Assembly (NCBI GenBank): GCA_027083115.1
Contig: JALWQN010000162.1
Coordinates: 1 to 33,384, forward strand
Reading direction: 5' to 3'
Length of the DNA stretch: 33,384 nt
DNA from: Desulfurococcales archaeon
GTDB taxonomy: Archaea; Thermoproteota; Thermoprotei_A; Sulfolobales; NBVN01
The notes beneath the pieces were generated by a model, which had not been told where the DNA came from, did no database searches, and saw only the letters and a program-made list of their open reading frames with translations. Of the stretch, positions 14,775 to 23,695 are shown in pieces (position 1 is the first letter of the stretch; each line of letters starts with the position of its first letter). The position numbers were made by a program, and so were the translations under genes.

Positions 14775-15497
14775 ATGGGCTTAATTCATTTAAGGGATGT
14801 GAGGGGGGGAGACATTGCCGAGAGAGTGATTATTGCCGGGGACCCTTCTAGGGTAGAGCAAGTCAGCGGCTTGCTGGAGTCCCCTAAACTAGTTAACAGG
14901 AACCGGGGGTTAATAGCTTACTCGGGGAAATACGGGGGTGTTCCAGTATCTATAGTGACTCACGGTATGGGGGTTCCTTCAGCCTTAATAGTCGCTGAAG
15001 AACTCATTAAGGCGGGGGCTAAGGCAATCATTAGGTTAGGCTCCTGCGGGGCCTTCTATAGAGGTTCCAGAATTGGTGACTTAGTTATACCTACGGGATG
15101 TGTTTATTATCCTGGAGGAGCATACTACCAATACCTGAATGAGCCCGTGTGTGGACCTACGTCCCCGGATTATGAACTAACCTCAAACCTTGTTCAGGCA
15201 GCTAAGGAATCGGGTCTCAGACATAAGTTAGGTCCTGTGCTAACGAGCGACGCATTCTATGCTGAGAGCAAGGACTTCGCGGAGAAATGGTGGGGGAGGG
15301 GTGTGGTGGCTGTTGAGATGGAGTGCGCGGGTCTTTTCCTCCTAGGTAATTTAAGGAGGGTGAAGACATCGGCGCTCCTGATGGTTAGCGATTCCCTAAT
15401 AGAGGACATAGGGTTCGCTAGTGCTGAGGAACTGAAGGACTACGCAAACAAGGCTGCTGAGGTAGCGCTTAAGGCTCTCCTCAGACTTAAGCCTTAA
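14775..15497 (+). CDS. Uridine/purine nucleoside phosphorylase (PNP_UDP family)
   Basis: 240 aa. Phosphate-loop motif IIAGDPSRVEQVS (about 19-31), THGMGVPSALIVAEELI (63-79), RLGSCGAF (90-97) and the nucleoside site VEMECAGLF (182-190) define the hexameric phosphorylase family. It releases ribose-1-phosphate from nucleosides in salvage. The substrate base is not certain; the sequence resembles archaeal enzymes annotated as uridine phosphorylase. 43 nt after the thiolase gene, possibly co-transcribed. Confidence 0.9.
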   Translation: MGLIHLRDVRGGDIAERVIIAGDPSRVEQVSGLLESPKLVNRNRGLIAYSGKYGGVPVSIVTHGMGVPSALIVAEELIKAGAKAIIRLGSCGAFYRGSRIGDLVIPTGCVYYPGGAYYQYLNEPVCGPTSPDYELTSNLVQAAKESGLRHKLGPVLTSDAFYAESKDFAEKWWGRGVVAVEMECAGLFLLGNLRRVKTSALLMVSDSLIEDIGFASAEELKDYANKAAEVALKALLRLKP

Positions 15498-15607
15498 GGA
15501 ACTTCACTTTCACCTTTCTTTAAGAAATAAGTTTTGTTGCCCCTAGCTTACGGAGAAAGTATTTAACGTATTACATCCCCTATTATTATTAGGTAAGATG
15601 AAAGAAA

Positions 15608-16858
15608 ATGAGGGAGATCGATGAGTTAATTGAAAGTGAGATTTCAAGGCCTTCGGTCTTTATTGATGAGTCAGTGCTTTACCCCGAATACGTTCCTTCA
15701 AACATCAGGCACAGAGACCAGCAGTTCAAGCAGTTGGCTAGGGTCTTCAAGCCGATGCTCATTAAGCCAGGCTCAGTGAGCGCTAAGGTACTTCTGATAG
15801 GTGCTGTGGGTACGGGAAAGACAGTGACGGCAATGGCTTTCGGTAGGGCAGTAACTACTGCCGCAAACAAGAAGGGCTTAAGCCTGCATTACGCTCACAT
15901 AAATTGCTCAAGATCAAATAACGCGGCAAGCATCTTCAGAGACCTCAAAAACCAGTTAGGTCTCCCCATACCTGATAGGGGTTTGTCAGTTCATGAAATG
16001 ATTTCAGCAATTCTTGAGGTGATGGAGCGTGAGGACCTCTACGCTCTTGTGACGTTAGATGAGTTCGATTACTTCATTAATGCCTCCAGCCCGGAAGACA
16101 GGTACTTAGTGCTCAGGTTCTATGATGTGTTTAAGATGAGCGCTAAGAGATTGAGCTTCATGTATGTGGTTAGGGGTTCCCCAACCCACATACTTTCTAA
16201 GTTAGATAGCTTTACAGGCAGTTACTTAATGAAGAACGTGGTTACATTCGACCCGTATAAGGCAAGCGAGCTTTACGACATACTTAGTGATAGGGTTGAG
16301 TTAGCTTTCTATCCAGGCGTTGTTGGTGAGGAAGTAATTGATTACATAGCTCACTTAACGGGCTATGATACTGGAGGAGACGGGAATGCTAGGAAGGCCT
16401 TAGCGATACTTCATGCTGCTGGAAAACTGGCGGATAAAGACATGATTGAGGGTAGGGCAAACAGGGTAACGTTAGATCACGTTAGGGCGGTCGTCGCGCA
16501 GGAATACCCTGCCTTAATAGATGTTTTGGACACAATTCATTACTTGCCTCTCCACGAGCTGCTGGTGCTTAAGGCCATAGCCATAGCTCTGACTGTCTCC
16601 GAAACCGACTACGTAACTACTGGGGAGGTCGAGGAAATTTACCGGAAGCTTTGTTTAGAGCTAGGCGAATCACCTCGAGGACACACTAAGGTATATATGT
16701 ATATTATTGACCTCCGTCAGAGAGGGATAATAATGACTAAGTCGTCAGTTAAGGGTAAGCGAGGGAGAAGCACCTACATAGGTTTTGGTGCTGTACCGCT
16801 TAATGTCCTCATTCAGAGGCTTGATAACGTGATAAGGAACAAGAAATTGCTTAGGTGA
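15608..16858 (+). CDS. cdc6: Orc1/Cdc6 replication initiator
   Basis: 416 aa AAA+ ATPase that binds replication origins. N-terminal SRPSVFIDESVLYPEYVPS, Walker A GAVGTGKT (65-72), Walker B LDEFD (150-154), sensor-type RGSPTHI, and a C-terminal winged helix (about 310-416). Archaeal origins often lie beside such genes, but I see no origin-recognition box or clear inverted pair in the 110-nt AT-rich upstream gap. It is followed with an overlapping end by a small winged-helix gene, and the clamp-loader genes are next, making a replication island. Confidence 0.93.
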   Translation: MREIDELIESEISRPSVFIDESVLYPEYVPSNIRHRDQQFKQLARVFKPMLIKPGSVSAKVLLIGAVGTGKTVTAMAFGRAVTTAANKKGLSLHYAHINCSRSNNAASIFRDLKNQLGLPIPDRGLSVHEMISAILEVMEREDLYALVTLDEFDYFINASSPEDRYLVLRFYDVFKMSAKRLSFMYVVRGSPTHILSKLDSFTGSYLMKNVVTFDPYKASELYDILSDRVELAFYPGVVGEEVIDYIAHLTGYDTGGDGNARKALAILHAAGKLADKDMIEGRANRVTLDHVRAVVAQEYPALIDVLDTIHYLPLHELLVLKAIAIALTVSETDYVTTGEVEEIYRKLCLELGESPRGHTKVYMYIIDLRQRGIIMTKSSVKGKRGRSTYIGFGAVPLNVLIQRLDNVIRNKKLLR

Positions 16859-16863
16859 TGATC

Positions 16864-17136
16864 ATGCCATCCAATAATGCGTTCGAGGAGCTCTTCTCAA
16901 GTAAGGGTAGGGCTAAGGTACTGAAGGAACTGTTGAGTGAGGGAGAAATGAACTTGACGCAACTGATTAAGGCCACTGGACTTAATTATGTCACGACCGT
17001 CAAGCACCTTAATTACTTAGTTAATGCAGGAATTATTGAGGAGATTAAGGTAGGGAGAGTCAAGATCTACAGACCTAATTGGATGAACCCTAAAGTCAGG
17101 TTACTTGAGGAAGTGGTTAGGGACTTAAGTGAATGA
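16864..17136 (+). CDS. Small winged-helix (ArsR-like) regulator
   Basis: About 90 aa from ATG 16864, selected because AGGTGAT in the tail of cdc6 is a fitting ribosome-binding site; upstream starts at 16855/16858 overlap the cdc6 stop. The helix-turn-helix is plain: RAKVLKELLSEGEMNLTQLI, ATGLNYVTTVKHLNYLVNAG (recognition helix), then the wing IIEEIKVGRVKIYRPN. Coupled to cdc6, so possibly its regulator or a DNA-bound replication accessory (inference). Confidence 0.8.
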   Translation: MPSNNAFEELFSSKGRAKVLKELLSEGEMNLTQLIKATGLNYVTTVKHLNYLVNAGIIEEIKVGRVKIYRPNWMNPKVRLLEEVVRDLSE

Positions 17137-17137
17137 A

Positions 17138-18538
17138 TTATTTCTGAATGAACTCTTCTAGCCCCCCACCGGACTTCCTTTTCTTTCTCTTGCCTGAGGT
17201 CCTCTTCCTCCCCTTAACTTCCTTTTTCTCCACCTCCTTAGTTCCTGCTTCCTTAGCGAGTTCCTCTCTCAACTTCCTTGCCGCAGAAATTATGGTTTTA
17301 TGATTTGCTGGAGTTAAGTACTTAACGTACTCTTCTGGCATATTTAATCCGACCACTAACTTAGCGGCCAGCTCTGGATTATTGTCGAATATTACCTTCA
17401 TGTAAGGCAGCACGTCATTCTTTACTTTCCTTCTTGATGCGTGAATATGCTCGCCTATAAGAAGGGCCAGCGACTCCCTAATTTGTCTGGCTTCCTTAGT
17501 TCTATACATCATTAAGATCCTTTGAGGAAACCTATACCTGGTCCACCTGTACTTAGCTTTAACGTCCTTCTTTATAGATAGTGAGACGCCAGCCGTCATT
17601 AACTCTATGGCGTAAGGAAGCAGGTCCCAAGAGCCTGACTTAACTATCCTGCCGAAATACACGTCAGCCTTAGATAGCTTGTCGTAAGCCCTCCACAGGT
17701 CCTCAGGCTCCTGTATCTGTATGGGCAGGTTTTCGTTAATCCATTGCTTAAGGTCATCAGGCGTTAAGTCAGTCTGGCTGGTTGCCTGCCTAGCCTGCCA
17801 GGCATACTTAGAGATAAATATTTTTCTCACAACATCGAAGGGAGTGAAGACCCTATCTCTAGGTCTAAGCAAAGCCTTAACGAGCTCTAAGGTTACTTCC
17901 CCGTAGCCTTCGGCCACGGCCTCCAGGTCATTTATTGCTGACCTCAGGTCTCCTGAGGCTTTATCAGCTATGTAATTGATTGCGTCCTCCCTGCAGTTAA
18001 GTCTCTCCAGCTCACAGAGCCTTCGCAGAACCTTCTTAACGTCTGTCTTAGTTAATCTTCTGAACCCGATCATTAATACAGCATCCCTAAGAGGCCTTAA
18101 CTTCTGGTTCCAGGGATCATTAGCGGTCATAACTATCGGGTTCCTTGCCCTATTAACTAGGTCCAGTATTGCCTGAATAGCCCCCTCATCAGCTAAGCCA
18201 GAAAGGCCGTCAACCTCATCAAGCACAATAAGCTTTCCTCTACCGAATAGCCCCTTCTGTGTTGCCGCCATGACCGCAATCCTCTGGATGTCTGAGGCCC
18301 TCCTATAGTCGCTCGCGTTCATTTCTAAATACTCAAAACCGTATTCCCTGGCTAACGCCTCAGCCAACGATGTTTTCCCGCTTCCCGGAGGGCCGTAAAA
18401 AAGTGCAGCCTTCTTAACCGGGTTTCCTGATATCCAGCCCTTAATCCACTTAATGGCTAGTGCCTTAGCTTGAGCTTGGTTAATTACGTCATCAACCCTT
18501 TTAGGCCTGTACTTAATAACCCAAGGAAGCCTGTACAT
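17138..18538 (-). CDS. rfcL: Replication factor C large subunit
   Basis: 466 aa AAA+ clamp-loader subunit that, with the small subunit, loads PCNA. Walker A GPPGSGKT (49-56), Walker B LDEVD (106-110), the MNASDYR sensor region and a C-terminal collar domain. The tail (about 425-460) is extremely Lys/Arg rich and ends with GLEEFIQK, a possible weak PCNA-binding (PIP-like) tail. It lies 10 nt downstream of rfcS on the same strand and converges 1 nt from the winged-helix gene. Confidence 0.95.
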   Translation of the reverse strand: MYRLPWVIKYRPKRVDDVINQAQAKALAIKWIKGWISGNPVKKAALFYGPPGSGKTSLAEALAREYGFEYLEMNASDYRRASDIQRIAVMAATQKGLFGRGKLIVLDEVDGLSGLADEGAIQAILDLVNRARNPIVMTANDPWNQKLRPLRDAVLMIGFRRLTKTDVKKVLRRLCELERLNCREDAINYIADKASGDLRSAINDLEAVAEGYGEVTLELVKALLRPRDRVFTPFDVVRKIFISKYAWQARQATSQTDLTPDDLKQWINENLPIQIQEPEDLWRAYDKLSKADVYFGRIVKSGSWDLLPYAIELMTAGVSLSIKKDVKAKYRWTRYRFPQRILMMYRTKEARQIRESLALLIGEHIHASRRKVKNDVLPYMKVIFDNNPELAAKLVVGLNMPEEYVKYLTPANHKTIISAARKLREELAKEAGTKEVEKKEVKGRKRTSGKRKKRKSGGGLEEFIQK

Positions 18539-18548
18539 GTCGCCACAC

Positions 18549-20087
18549 TTACTTCCTTGACTTCCTTAAGGAGCTGCCGGCCAACGCGAACCTAGCTAGT
18601 AACGCATTAAGCTGTATCTCGTCATCAGCGCCCTCAACAATCCTGAACTGTATTTCACCAACGTAATCAGCTAACTCAACCCTCATATCTTCAGGCAGCT
18701 CTACCTCACTGCTGAATAGCTCCCTATGTATTTGCTTAACTATGTCGGTTCCAGAGAGCCCGTAGGTGGTCATCAGGCTCCTCAGCATATCCCTTGCCTT
18801 AAGGAAGTCACCGGATAGCACCGTATTTATCATTTGCCTAACCTCACGGGGATGAGCTAAACCAACAACCTTATACACGTTAGATACTGTGACAGCACCC
18901 AAAGCTCCCGCAGACTGAAGTATGTTTATCGCTTTCCTCATGTCTCCCTCAGAGATCTCGTAAATCGTTTCTAGGGCATCGTCATTGCACTTCACCCCCT
19001 CCTGCTCACAAATCCAAGAGAGCCTAGCTACTATGTCCTCTTTCTTCAGTGGTGTAAACCTAAATACTGCGCACCTGGACTGAATGGGTTCAATGATTTT
19101 GCTGGGGTAGTTGGCAATAAGAACGAACCTAGTTACCGCAACATACATCTCCATAAGCCTTCTCAGTGCTTGCTGAGCATCAGCCGTCATGTTATCGGCC
19201 TCATCAAGCAACACTAGCTTGAAAGGCACGTTAGCGGGTAACTTACTCCGGGCGAACTCCTTAACCTTAGTCCTTATTACGTCAATACCTCTCTCGTCAG
19301 AATTATGTAGAAGAACAGGGGTTACCCCGGCAAAGAAAGTTTCGTTATTAGGTACTGAAACATCATAAACTAGGTTCCCGTACTCCTCGACGCTAATGTC
19401 TTCAACCCTAGACACCTTAAGGTACTTCCTCAGCTCCTTAGGTGCTGAAGGTTGCCTTAGTGGTGTTGTTAAAACAATTAACTCGTCACCCACCCTCAGT
19501 TCGGAGGCTTTCTTAACAATAAGGTTGCCATTAGGAGCTAATGTAATGATTGAGTGATTTCCTGTGAGCTCAATATTGCCTGCGTCCCTAACCCTAACTT
19601 TAAGCACGTAAGGAACTTCATGCCTTATTAAGTACTTAACCTTACCCCAAATTACGGATTTAGTTCTTCTGCTTAATGTCAAAACCTCTAAGTTATTCAC
19701 CCGAACGTACTCGCCACCACCTAACTTCATAACTCTTGACTTGTTTCTGAAGAATTCCTCACCTAATTCCTCAAAAGTTATCCAACCATAGTCGCCTTCG
19801 ATCCCGGCAGCTAACGGGGTTTCCTGAGCTACTGAAGCGTTAAGCTCAAGCATGTACATCCTGTAGTCCTCCCCATACAGGTCATGAGCTAGGGCGTGAG
19901 CTGATGTAGTCTTGCCTGTTCCGGGGGGGCCAGCGAATAGAAGGTTAGGCATGTTTTTCTCCTTAACGAATAACTTTAGTCTGCTGACAATGTCTTCCTG
20001 ATTGACTATTTCGTCAAGGCTTCTAGGCCTGTATTTTTCTGCCCAAAGAAGTTCCTCATAAACGCTCCCAGAGGATTTATTGCTCAA
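18549..20087 (-). CDS. rfcS: Replication factor C small subunit containing a mini-intein
   Basis: 512-aa precursor; the mature protein would be 334 aa, normal for archaeal RFC small subunits. N-extein: Walker A GPPGTGKT (53-60) and ELNA (81-84). The intein is residues 85-262. The C-extein resumes SDERGIDVIR and carries the Walker B LLDEAD and the SRC arginine-finger motif (IQSRCAVFRF). Clamp-loader subunit forming the 4:1 complex with RfcL, whose gene follows at 10 nt. Without protein splicing the ATPase fold would be disrupted, so the intein must be active or the cell must have another copy. Confidence 0.95.
   Translation of the reverse strand: MSNKSSGSVYEELLWAEKYRPRSLDEIVNQEDIVSRLKLFVKEKNMPNLLFAGPPGTGKTTSAHALAHDLYGEDYRMYMLELNASVAQETPLAAGIEGDYGWITFEELGEEFFRNKSRVMKLGGGEYVRVNNLEVLTLSRRTKSVIWGKVKYLIRHEVPYVLKVRVRDAGNIELTGNHSIITLAPNGNLIVKKASELRVGDELIVLTTPLRQPSAPKELRKYLKVSRVEDISVEEYGNLVYDVSVPNNETFFAGVTPVLLHNSDERGIDVIRTKVKEFARSKLPANVPFKLVLLDEADNMTADAQQALRRLMEMYVAVTRFVLIANYPSKIIEPIQSRCAVFRFTPLKKEDIVARLSWICEQEGVKCNDDALETIYEISEGDMRKAINILQSAGALGAVTVSNVYKVVGLAHPREVRQMINTVLSGDFLKARDMLRSLMTTYGLSGTDIVKQIHRELFSSEVELPEDMRVELADYVGEIQFRIVEGADDEIQLNALLARFALAGSSLRKSRK
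19302..19835 (-). other. Mini-intein in RfcS (178 aa, no homing endonuclease)
   Basis: Inserted between A84 and S263 of the precursor in the conserved LNA/SDERG sequence. Splicing residues seen: Ser85 as first residue (block A SVAQETPLA), block B with TGNHSIITL (His178), block F YDVSVPNNETFFAG, block G VLLHN ending in His261-Asn262, and Ser263 as the +1 nucleophile. There is no LAGLIDADG endonuclease between blocks B and F, so it cannot home by itself. All residues needed for splicing are intact. Confidence 0.92.
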
Positions 20088-20137
20088 GCATTAATCACCT
20101 ATTAGAAATTACGGTGAGGCAAAAATACCTTCATTAA

Positions 20138-20425
20138 TTACCTCTTAGGTTCCGCTAACCTCTCAGTAACGGCAACATACACTTCATTATCTAAGACCTT
20201 AACTACCCTGACCCTGACTTTCTCTCCAGGAACGGCCCTAGGTATTATGATTTTCTTATTATGTCTGTAGCTTATTCCGCGCCCCTCACTATCCATCTCC
20301 TCCACAAGCGTCACGAATTCGTCACCTAACTGTAGCTCTCTCCTCTTCTTTTTTTGGGCACCGTAAATACTGTATCGTTGAACGTCTATGCTATAAGGGT
20401 TAGAATATTTTTTGTACCTACTCAT
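20138..20425 (-). CDS. TRAM-domain small RNA-binding protein
   Basis: 95 aa from ATG 20425, chosen over the upstream ATG (20434) because AGGTG lies at the right distance. The N-terminal third is basic and Tyr-rich (MSRYKKYSNPYS), then a TRAM beta-barrel: LGDEFVTLVEEMDSEGRGI, IIIPRAVPGEKVRVRVVKVL, EVYVAVTERL. Stand-alone TRAM proteins in archaea are RNA-binding, with proposed RNA-chaperone roles. It is 50 nt upstream of rfcS and in the same direction. Confidence 0.88.
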   Translation of the reverse strand: MSRYKKYSNPYSIDVQRYSIYGAQKKKRRELQLGDEFVTLVEEMDSEGRGISYRHNKKIIIPRAVPGEKVRVRVVKVLDNEVYVAVTERLAEPKR

Positions 20426-20537
20426 GCAGTACACCTGAGTTCACGAACATATTAAACCAACGATGCTTTAGTTGCGGTAAACTTAAAAAGTTATTCCCTT
20501 CACTTTTAAAACCTGTGGTTAATTAACTAAACCAGGT

Positions 20538-20723
20538 GTGAAGGTGGCTGGTGCCTTAATAGTTCATTTCTCCGGCGGTAGGATGTTGGTCTCGAGATAC
20601 GGTAGTGACGGGAAACTAGTGAGTGAGGGAATTAAGGAGTACGTTGATGTTAAGTGTTCCGGTTCAGTCAGGATATCTAGGTACGAGTTCGGGGATGGTG
20701 CATTAATAGTTATTGAGGGTTAG
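20538..20723 (+). CDS. Hypothetical 61-aa protein, first gene of the pth2-truD operon
   Basis: Not recognised. A compact beta-rich sequence (ALIVHFSGGRMLVSRYG, VSEGIKEYVDVKC, GDGALIVIEG) with no TM segment. GTG start; a promoter with palindromic GTTAATTAAC lies just upstream. The next gene begins inside its last codons, so it is translationally coupled. Considered real because of the tight operon packing, but it could be subunit-sized or lineage-specific. Confidence 0.6.
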   Translation: MKVAGALIVHFSGGRMLVSRYGSDGKLVSEGIKEYVDVKCSGSVRISRYEFGDGALIVIEG

Positions 20724-21156
20724 GTGTGTAGGGTTGGGGAAGGTTAAGGTATGCACTGAGAACTCACGCAGTAAGTCAGGCCTACATAAGAGGAGAACAA
20801 TATTTTTTGTTTTGGGGAAGGGTTGCGATTTCGTGGATCCTCCAGTAATTAAGAAATACGGTGCTGAACCAACGTACGTTAACGGAAGTGCTGAGTGCTT
20901 CGTTATTAACGTCCCTGCCGACACGTACGTCGTGCTTGCGGACTTCAGGATGAATCCGAAAACCATAATTAAGGGTGATTTGAGGGTTCTTGATTGGGAT
21001 GGTGTTGAGGTGGGGAGAGCTGTCTACAGAAAGCTTAAGGTTCGAGTCACTCAAGCAATTAGTGAGGAGGTGCTCGATTTTATTAAGTGTGTTTTCCGTA
21101 AGCTTAAGTTACCGGTGAAGCGTTATGGCATCATCCATGGAGGAATTAAGGGCTAG
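20713..21156 (+). CDS. Hypothetical 147-aa protein
   Basis: Family not recognised. Probably a TTG start overlapping the preceding gene by 11 nt. Beta-rich first part (TIFFVLGKGCDFVDPP, CFVINVPADTYVVLADFRMN) followed by a helical C terminus (EEVLDFIKCVFRKLKLPVKR). The middle LRVLDWDGVEVGRAVYRKLKV is reminiscent of a small barrel. Its position in a translation/RNA-modification operon suggests an RNA-related role, by context only. Confidence 0.6.
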   Translation: MRVRCVGLGKVKVCTENSRSKSGLHKRRTIFFVLGKGCDFVDPPVIKKYGAEPTYVNGSAECFVINVPADTYVVLADFRMNPKTIIKGDLRVLDWDGVEVGRAVYRKLKVRVTQAISEEVLDFIKCVFRKLKLPVKRYGIIHGGIKG

Positions 21157-21454
21157 GATGTATGAAGCCTTCAGTAAGGAGGGTTTCTTCATATTCAGTA
21201 GGGGTGAGTATGGGAACGTCAGTAAATTACTTAGTTCGCTGAAGCTACACAGGATCCTCAGGGTTAGGGTCCTCGGCAGAAGAGGTCCTTACGGTGTTGT
21301 TGAGATCGATGAGAGGGTTTATGAGATGGAGTGCAGGAATGGATGCATGCGTGACCATATACTTGATGAGAGGTGTTATCTTGAGTGCAAGCAGTCTAAA
21401 AGGAGTGCCTTACTTAATGAGGTCCTTAAGGAATTAGAGAAGAACGGTGGTTGA
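21125..21454 (+). CDS. Hypothetical 109-aa protein with CxxxC-type cysteines
   Basis: Not recognised. It starts inside the previous gene (32-nt overlap; GGTGA precedes the ATG). The C-terminal half has four cysteines ([20 protein letters not shown] with one more C nearby) that could bind a metal. The middle has beta strands ([20 protein letters not shown]). It overlaps pth2 by 8 nt at its end, so it belongs to the same operon. Confidence 0.65.
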   Translation: MASSMEELRARMYEAFSKEGFFIFSRGEYGNVSKLLSSLKLHRILRVRVLGRRGPYGVVEIDERVYEMECRNGCMRDHILDERCYLECKQSKRSALLNEVLKELEKNGG

Positions 21455-21818
21455 GGAAATAAAGTTGACGTTCAAGCAATCCATTGTTGTTCGTGCCGAT
21501 ATTAGGATGGGGAAAGGAAAGCTTGCTTCCCAAGTAGCTCATGCAGCTGTTTCAGCAGCCCTGGAGGCACTAAGGAGTAGGGAGGAGTGGCTGTGGGCGT
21601 GGGTTGAGGAAGGACAGAAGAAGGTTGTGCTTAAAGTGAATTCTGAGAAGGAACTCATTAATCTTTATGGGGAGGCGATTGAGTTAGGGATCCCTGCATC
21701 CTTAATCAGGGATGCGGGCCTAACTCAATTACCTCCAGGAACGTTAACTGCTTTAGGTGTTGGGCCAGCACCCGAGAACCTGGTGGATAAGGTCACTGGC
21801 TCCCTAAAGCTCCTTTAA
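21447..21818 (+). CDS. pth2: Peptidyl-tRNA hydrolase, Pth2 type
   Basis: 123 aa, GTG start. The signature is present: [21 protein letters not shown] with the conserved Lys, Gln and His, then [24 protein letters not shown] and TALGVGPAP near the C terminus. It releases tRNA from prematurely dropped peptidyl-tRNA; this is the archaeal/eukaryotic form, unrelated to bacterial Pth. In operon with truD, 12 nt upstream. Confidence 0.95.
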   Translation: MVEEIKLTFKQSIVVRADIRMGKGKLASQVAHAAVSAALEALRSREEWLWAWVEEGQKKVVLKVNSEKELINLYGEAIELGIPASLIRDAGLTQLPPGTLTALGVGPAPENLVDKVTGSLKLL

Positions 21819-21830
21819 GGTGAGTGAATT

Positions 21831-23036
21831 ATGGTTGAAGTATCTAGGAGTTGGTTAGATAATTATGTTGGGATGCTAGTGTATGGTAGGGTTGAGGCAT
21901 ACGTTAATCGGGGTCTAAGGTATTCTCCCTCACCCACTAACTTCCATGTTTATGAGATAGGGATCGATGGTGAGATAGCTAAGCCAAGGGACGTGAGTGC
22001 TGAAAGGGCCTACAGATGTAGGGGTTCAGAATTCGTTAAGTTCGTTATGTGTAAGATAGGTACCTCAACAAAACGGGCTATTGAGGAGGTTGAGAGGACC
22101 TTAGGGAGTAAGGTAGGTTATGCAGGACTTAAGGACGCTAATGCATATACCTGCCAATTCATTACAGCAAAATGTAGGGAGGGCAGAACCTTCAAACCAG
22201 AATACACGGTACTTGATGGTAGTGTGAGGCTCTATTTCTACGGTACTGAAGTCCTGGCCCTAAGGAGAGGTGATTTGGAAGGCAATTTCTTTGAGGTTAT
22301 TATGGAGAACCTCACTAAGGAAGATAGGAGCGAGCTGAGCAGAATTATAAATGATGTTGTTGCGGTTAAGCCCTTCCCTAACTACTACGGTTACCAGAGG
22401 TTCGGCTCTAGGAGACCGGTAACTCACTTAATCGGTAAGTGCGTTGTTAAGGGCGACTACAGTAAGGCCGTTGAGTGGTTATTGGGGCACCCTTTCCCAA
22501 ACGAGTCATTAAGGGCTCAGGAAGCAAGGAAGCTATTTGATGAGGGGCGCTTAAGGGAGGCCCTAAAGAAATACCCTCATTCCTTAAGGCTTGAGACATT
22601 AGTTGCTCGGAACCTGATGAGGGGGAAGTCCCCTGAAGCTTCCCTTAAGTCATTAGGGAGGTGGTACATTAACTTCTTCGTTGAGGCATACCAATCCTAC
22701 CTCTTCAATCTGTCGCTAAGTAAGGCCTTAATTCATGAAGGCAGTGTTGAGGCCTTAAGTAACGCTTGCGCGGTTCTACCTATACCTCACCCAACACTCA
22801 GTGAGAGGGGGGATTGCGACACTTACTCGAAAGAAGTTATTAGGGAGGAAGGGATCTCCCAAGACTCTCTCGGAGTTAAGTACATGCAGCACGGTGTTAG
22901 GGACTCATGCTTCAGGACAATTAATGCGAAGGTTTTTGAGGTAGGTGAAGTCCTTACTTTCTCTTTTGCCTTAAGGCCCTCAACCTATGCTACAGTTGTA
23001 TTACGGGAGGTCTTTAGGGAGAACCTGAAGCTGTGA
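21831..23036 (+). CDS. truD: tRNA pseudouridine(13) synthase TruD
   Basis: 401 aa. The catalytic motif VGYAGLKDANAYTCQF has Asp at residue 102. TNFHVYEI near residue 40 corresponds to the DF.V.E motif, and NYYGYQRFGSRRPVTH is the typical second motif. It makes pseudouridine 13 in tRNAs (or 35 in tRNA-Tyr in some archaea). Downstream insertion domain and C-terminal RPSTYATVVLRE are as in archaeal homologues. Last gene of the operon, convergent with the NusA-like gene. Confidence 0.93.
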   Translation: MVEVSRSWLDNYVGMLVYGRVEAYVNRGLRYSPSPTNFHVYEIGIDGEIAKPRDVSAERAYRCRGSEFVKFVMCKIGTSTKRAIEEVERTLGSKVGYAGLKDANAYTCQFITAKCREGRTFKPEYTVLDGSVRLYFYGTEVLALRRGDLEGNFFEVIMENLTKEDRSELSRIINDVVAVKPFPNYYGYQRFGSRRPVTHLIGKCVVKGDYSKAVEWLLGHPFPNESLRAQEARKLFDEGRLREALKKYPHSLRLETLVARNLMRGKSPEASLKSLGRWYINFFVEAYQSYLFNLSLSKALIHEGSVEALSNACAVLPIPHPTLSERGDCDTYSKEVIREEGISQDSLGVKYMQHGVRDSCFRTINAKVFEVGEVLTFSFALRPSTYATVVLREVFRENLKL

Positions 23037-23052
23037 GTGAGTTAACCCTCGA

Positions 23053-23577
23053 TCAGTACTCAACACGTATCCTTACGCTCATGCCAGTTATTTTAGACAG
23101 AACCTCCTCTAAGGAAGCCATTCTTGCGGGCAAGTACCTTAAGTCCCCCTTAGGTATCCTAACAATGTGTTCAACGCTGCCGTCAGGAAGCCATAGGGTG
23201 TTGACGCCAGCAACCCTTGCAGGGTAAATTAATTGTCTTGCGAGCTCCCTTATGTTCCCGGTCACCCTATTAATTACTCTCACCTTAACGTTTAGCTTAC
23301 TGCTGAGCATCCTACCTAATCTACCGAGGTCCTTTGGCCTGACGTCCGGGTCCTTGACCTCTACGATCAGTATCATCACGTCATTTAGTTTCAGTGCCTT
23401 AACGTAGGTGGAGTCCTTCAGGTACTTGAAGTCTGGCCTGTCCTCAAGCTCAAGCAAGGCCCTCATTACTGGAACCTCATAGCCTTTGACGACGCCAGTA
23501 TCGACTAACCTCTGGCACCTTGGGCATAACACGCCTGTCTTCACGCAGAGGTAGTCAAGAGGTATCTTCACTCGCAC
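23053..23577 (-). CDS. KH-domain RNA-binding protein, NusA-like, with N-terminal cysteine pair
   Basis: 174 aa. The N terminus has CVKTGVLCPRCQ (C11, C18, C21), which could form a small metal site, followed by helical VPVMRALLELEDR. The rest carries KH-like features: VMILIVEVKDPDVRPKD, LGRLGRMLSSKLNVKVRVI and a second half ending SKITGMSVRIRVEY. Archaeal proteins of this type are annotated as NusA-like. A role in transcription or ribosome biogenesis is plausible. It sits between truD (convergent) and the L40e gene (divergent). Confidence 0.7.
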   Translation of the reverse strand: MRVKIPLDYLCVKTGVLCPRCQRLVDTGVVKGYEVPVMRALLELEDRPDFKYLKDSTYVKALKLNDVMILIVEVKDPDVRPKDLGRLGRMLSSKLNVKVRVINRVTGNIRELARQLIYPARVAGVNTLWLPDGSVEHIVRIPKGDLRYLPARMASLEEVLSKITGMSVRIRVEY

Positions 23578-23695
23578 TCATCTCACTATTAACGCTCTGA
23601 CTAACCAAACTAATTAGTGCCTATAAATATTTCGTGATTACTTCTTCAGGTAACATTTATTACCTAATTACCTATCAGTGCTAAGGTGGTGGAGA

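Noticed and set aside
15498-15607. Replication origin directly upstream of cdc6
   Set aside because: AT-rich but short, and without recognisable origin-box repeats or inverted pairs.
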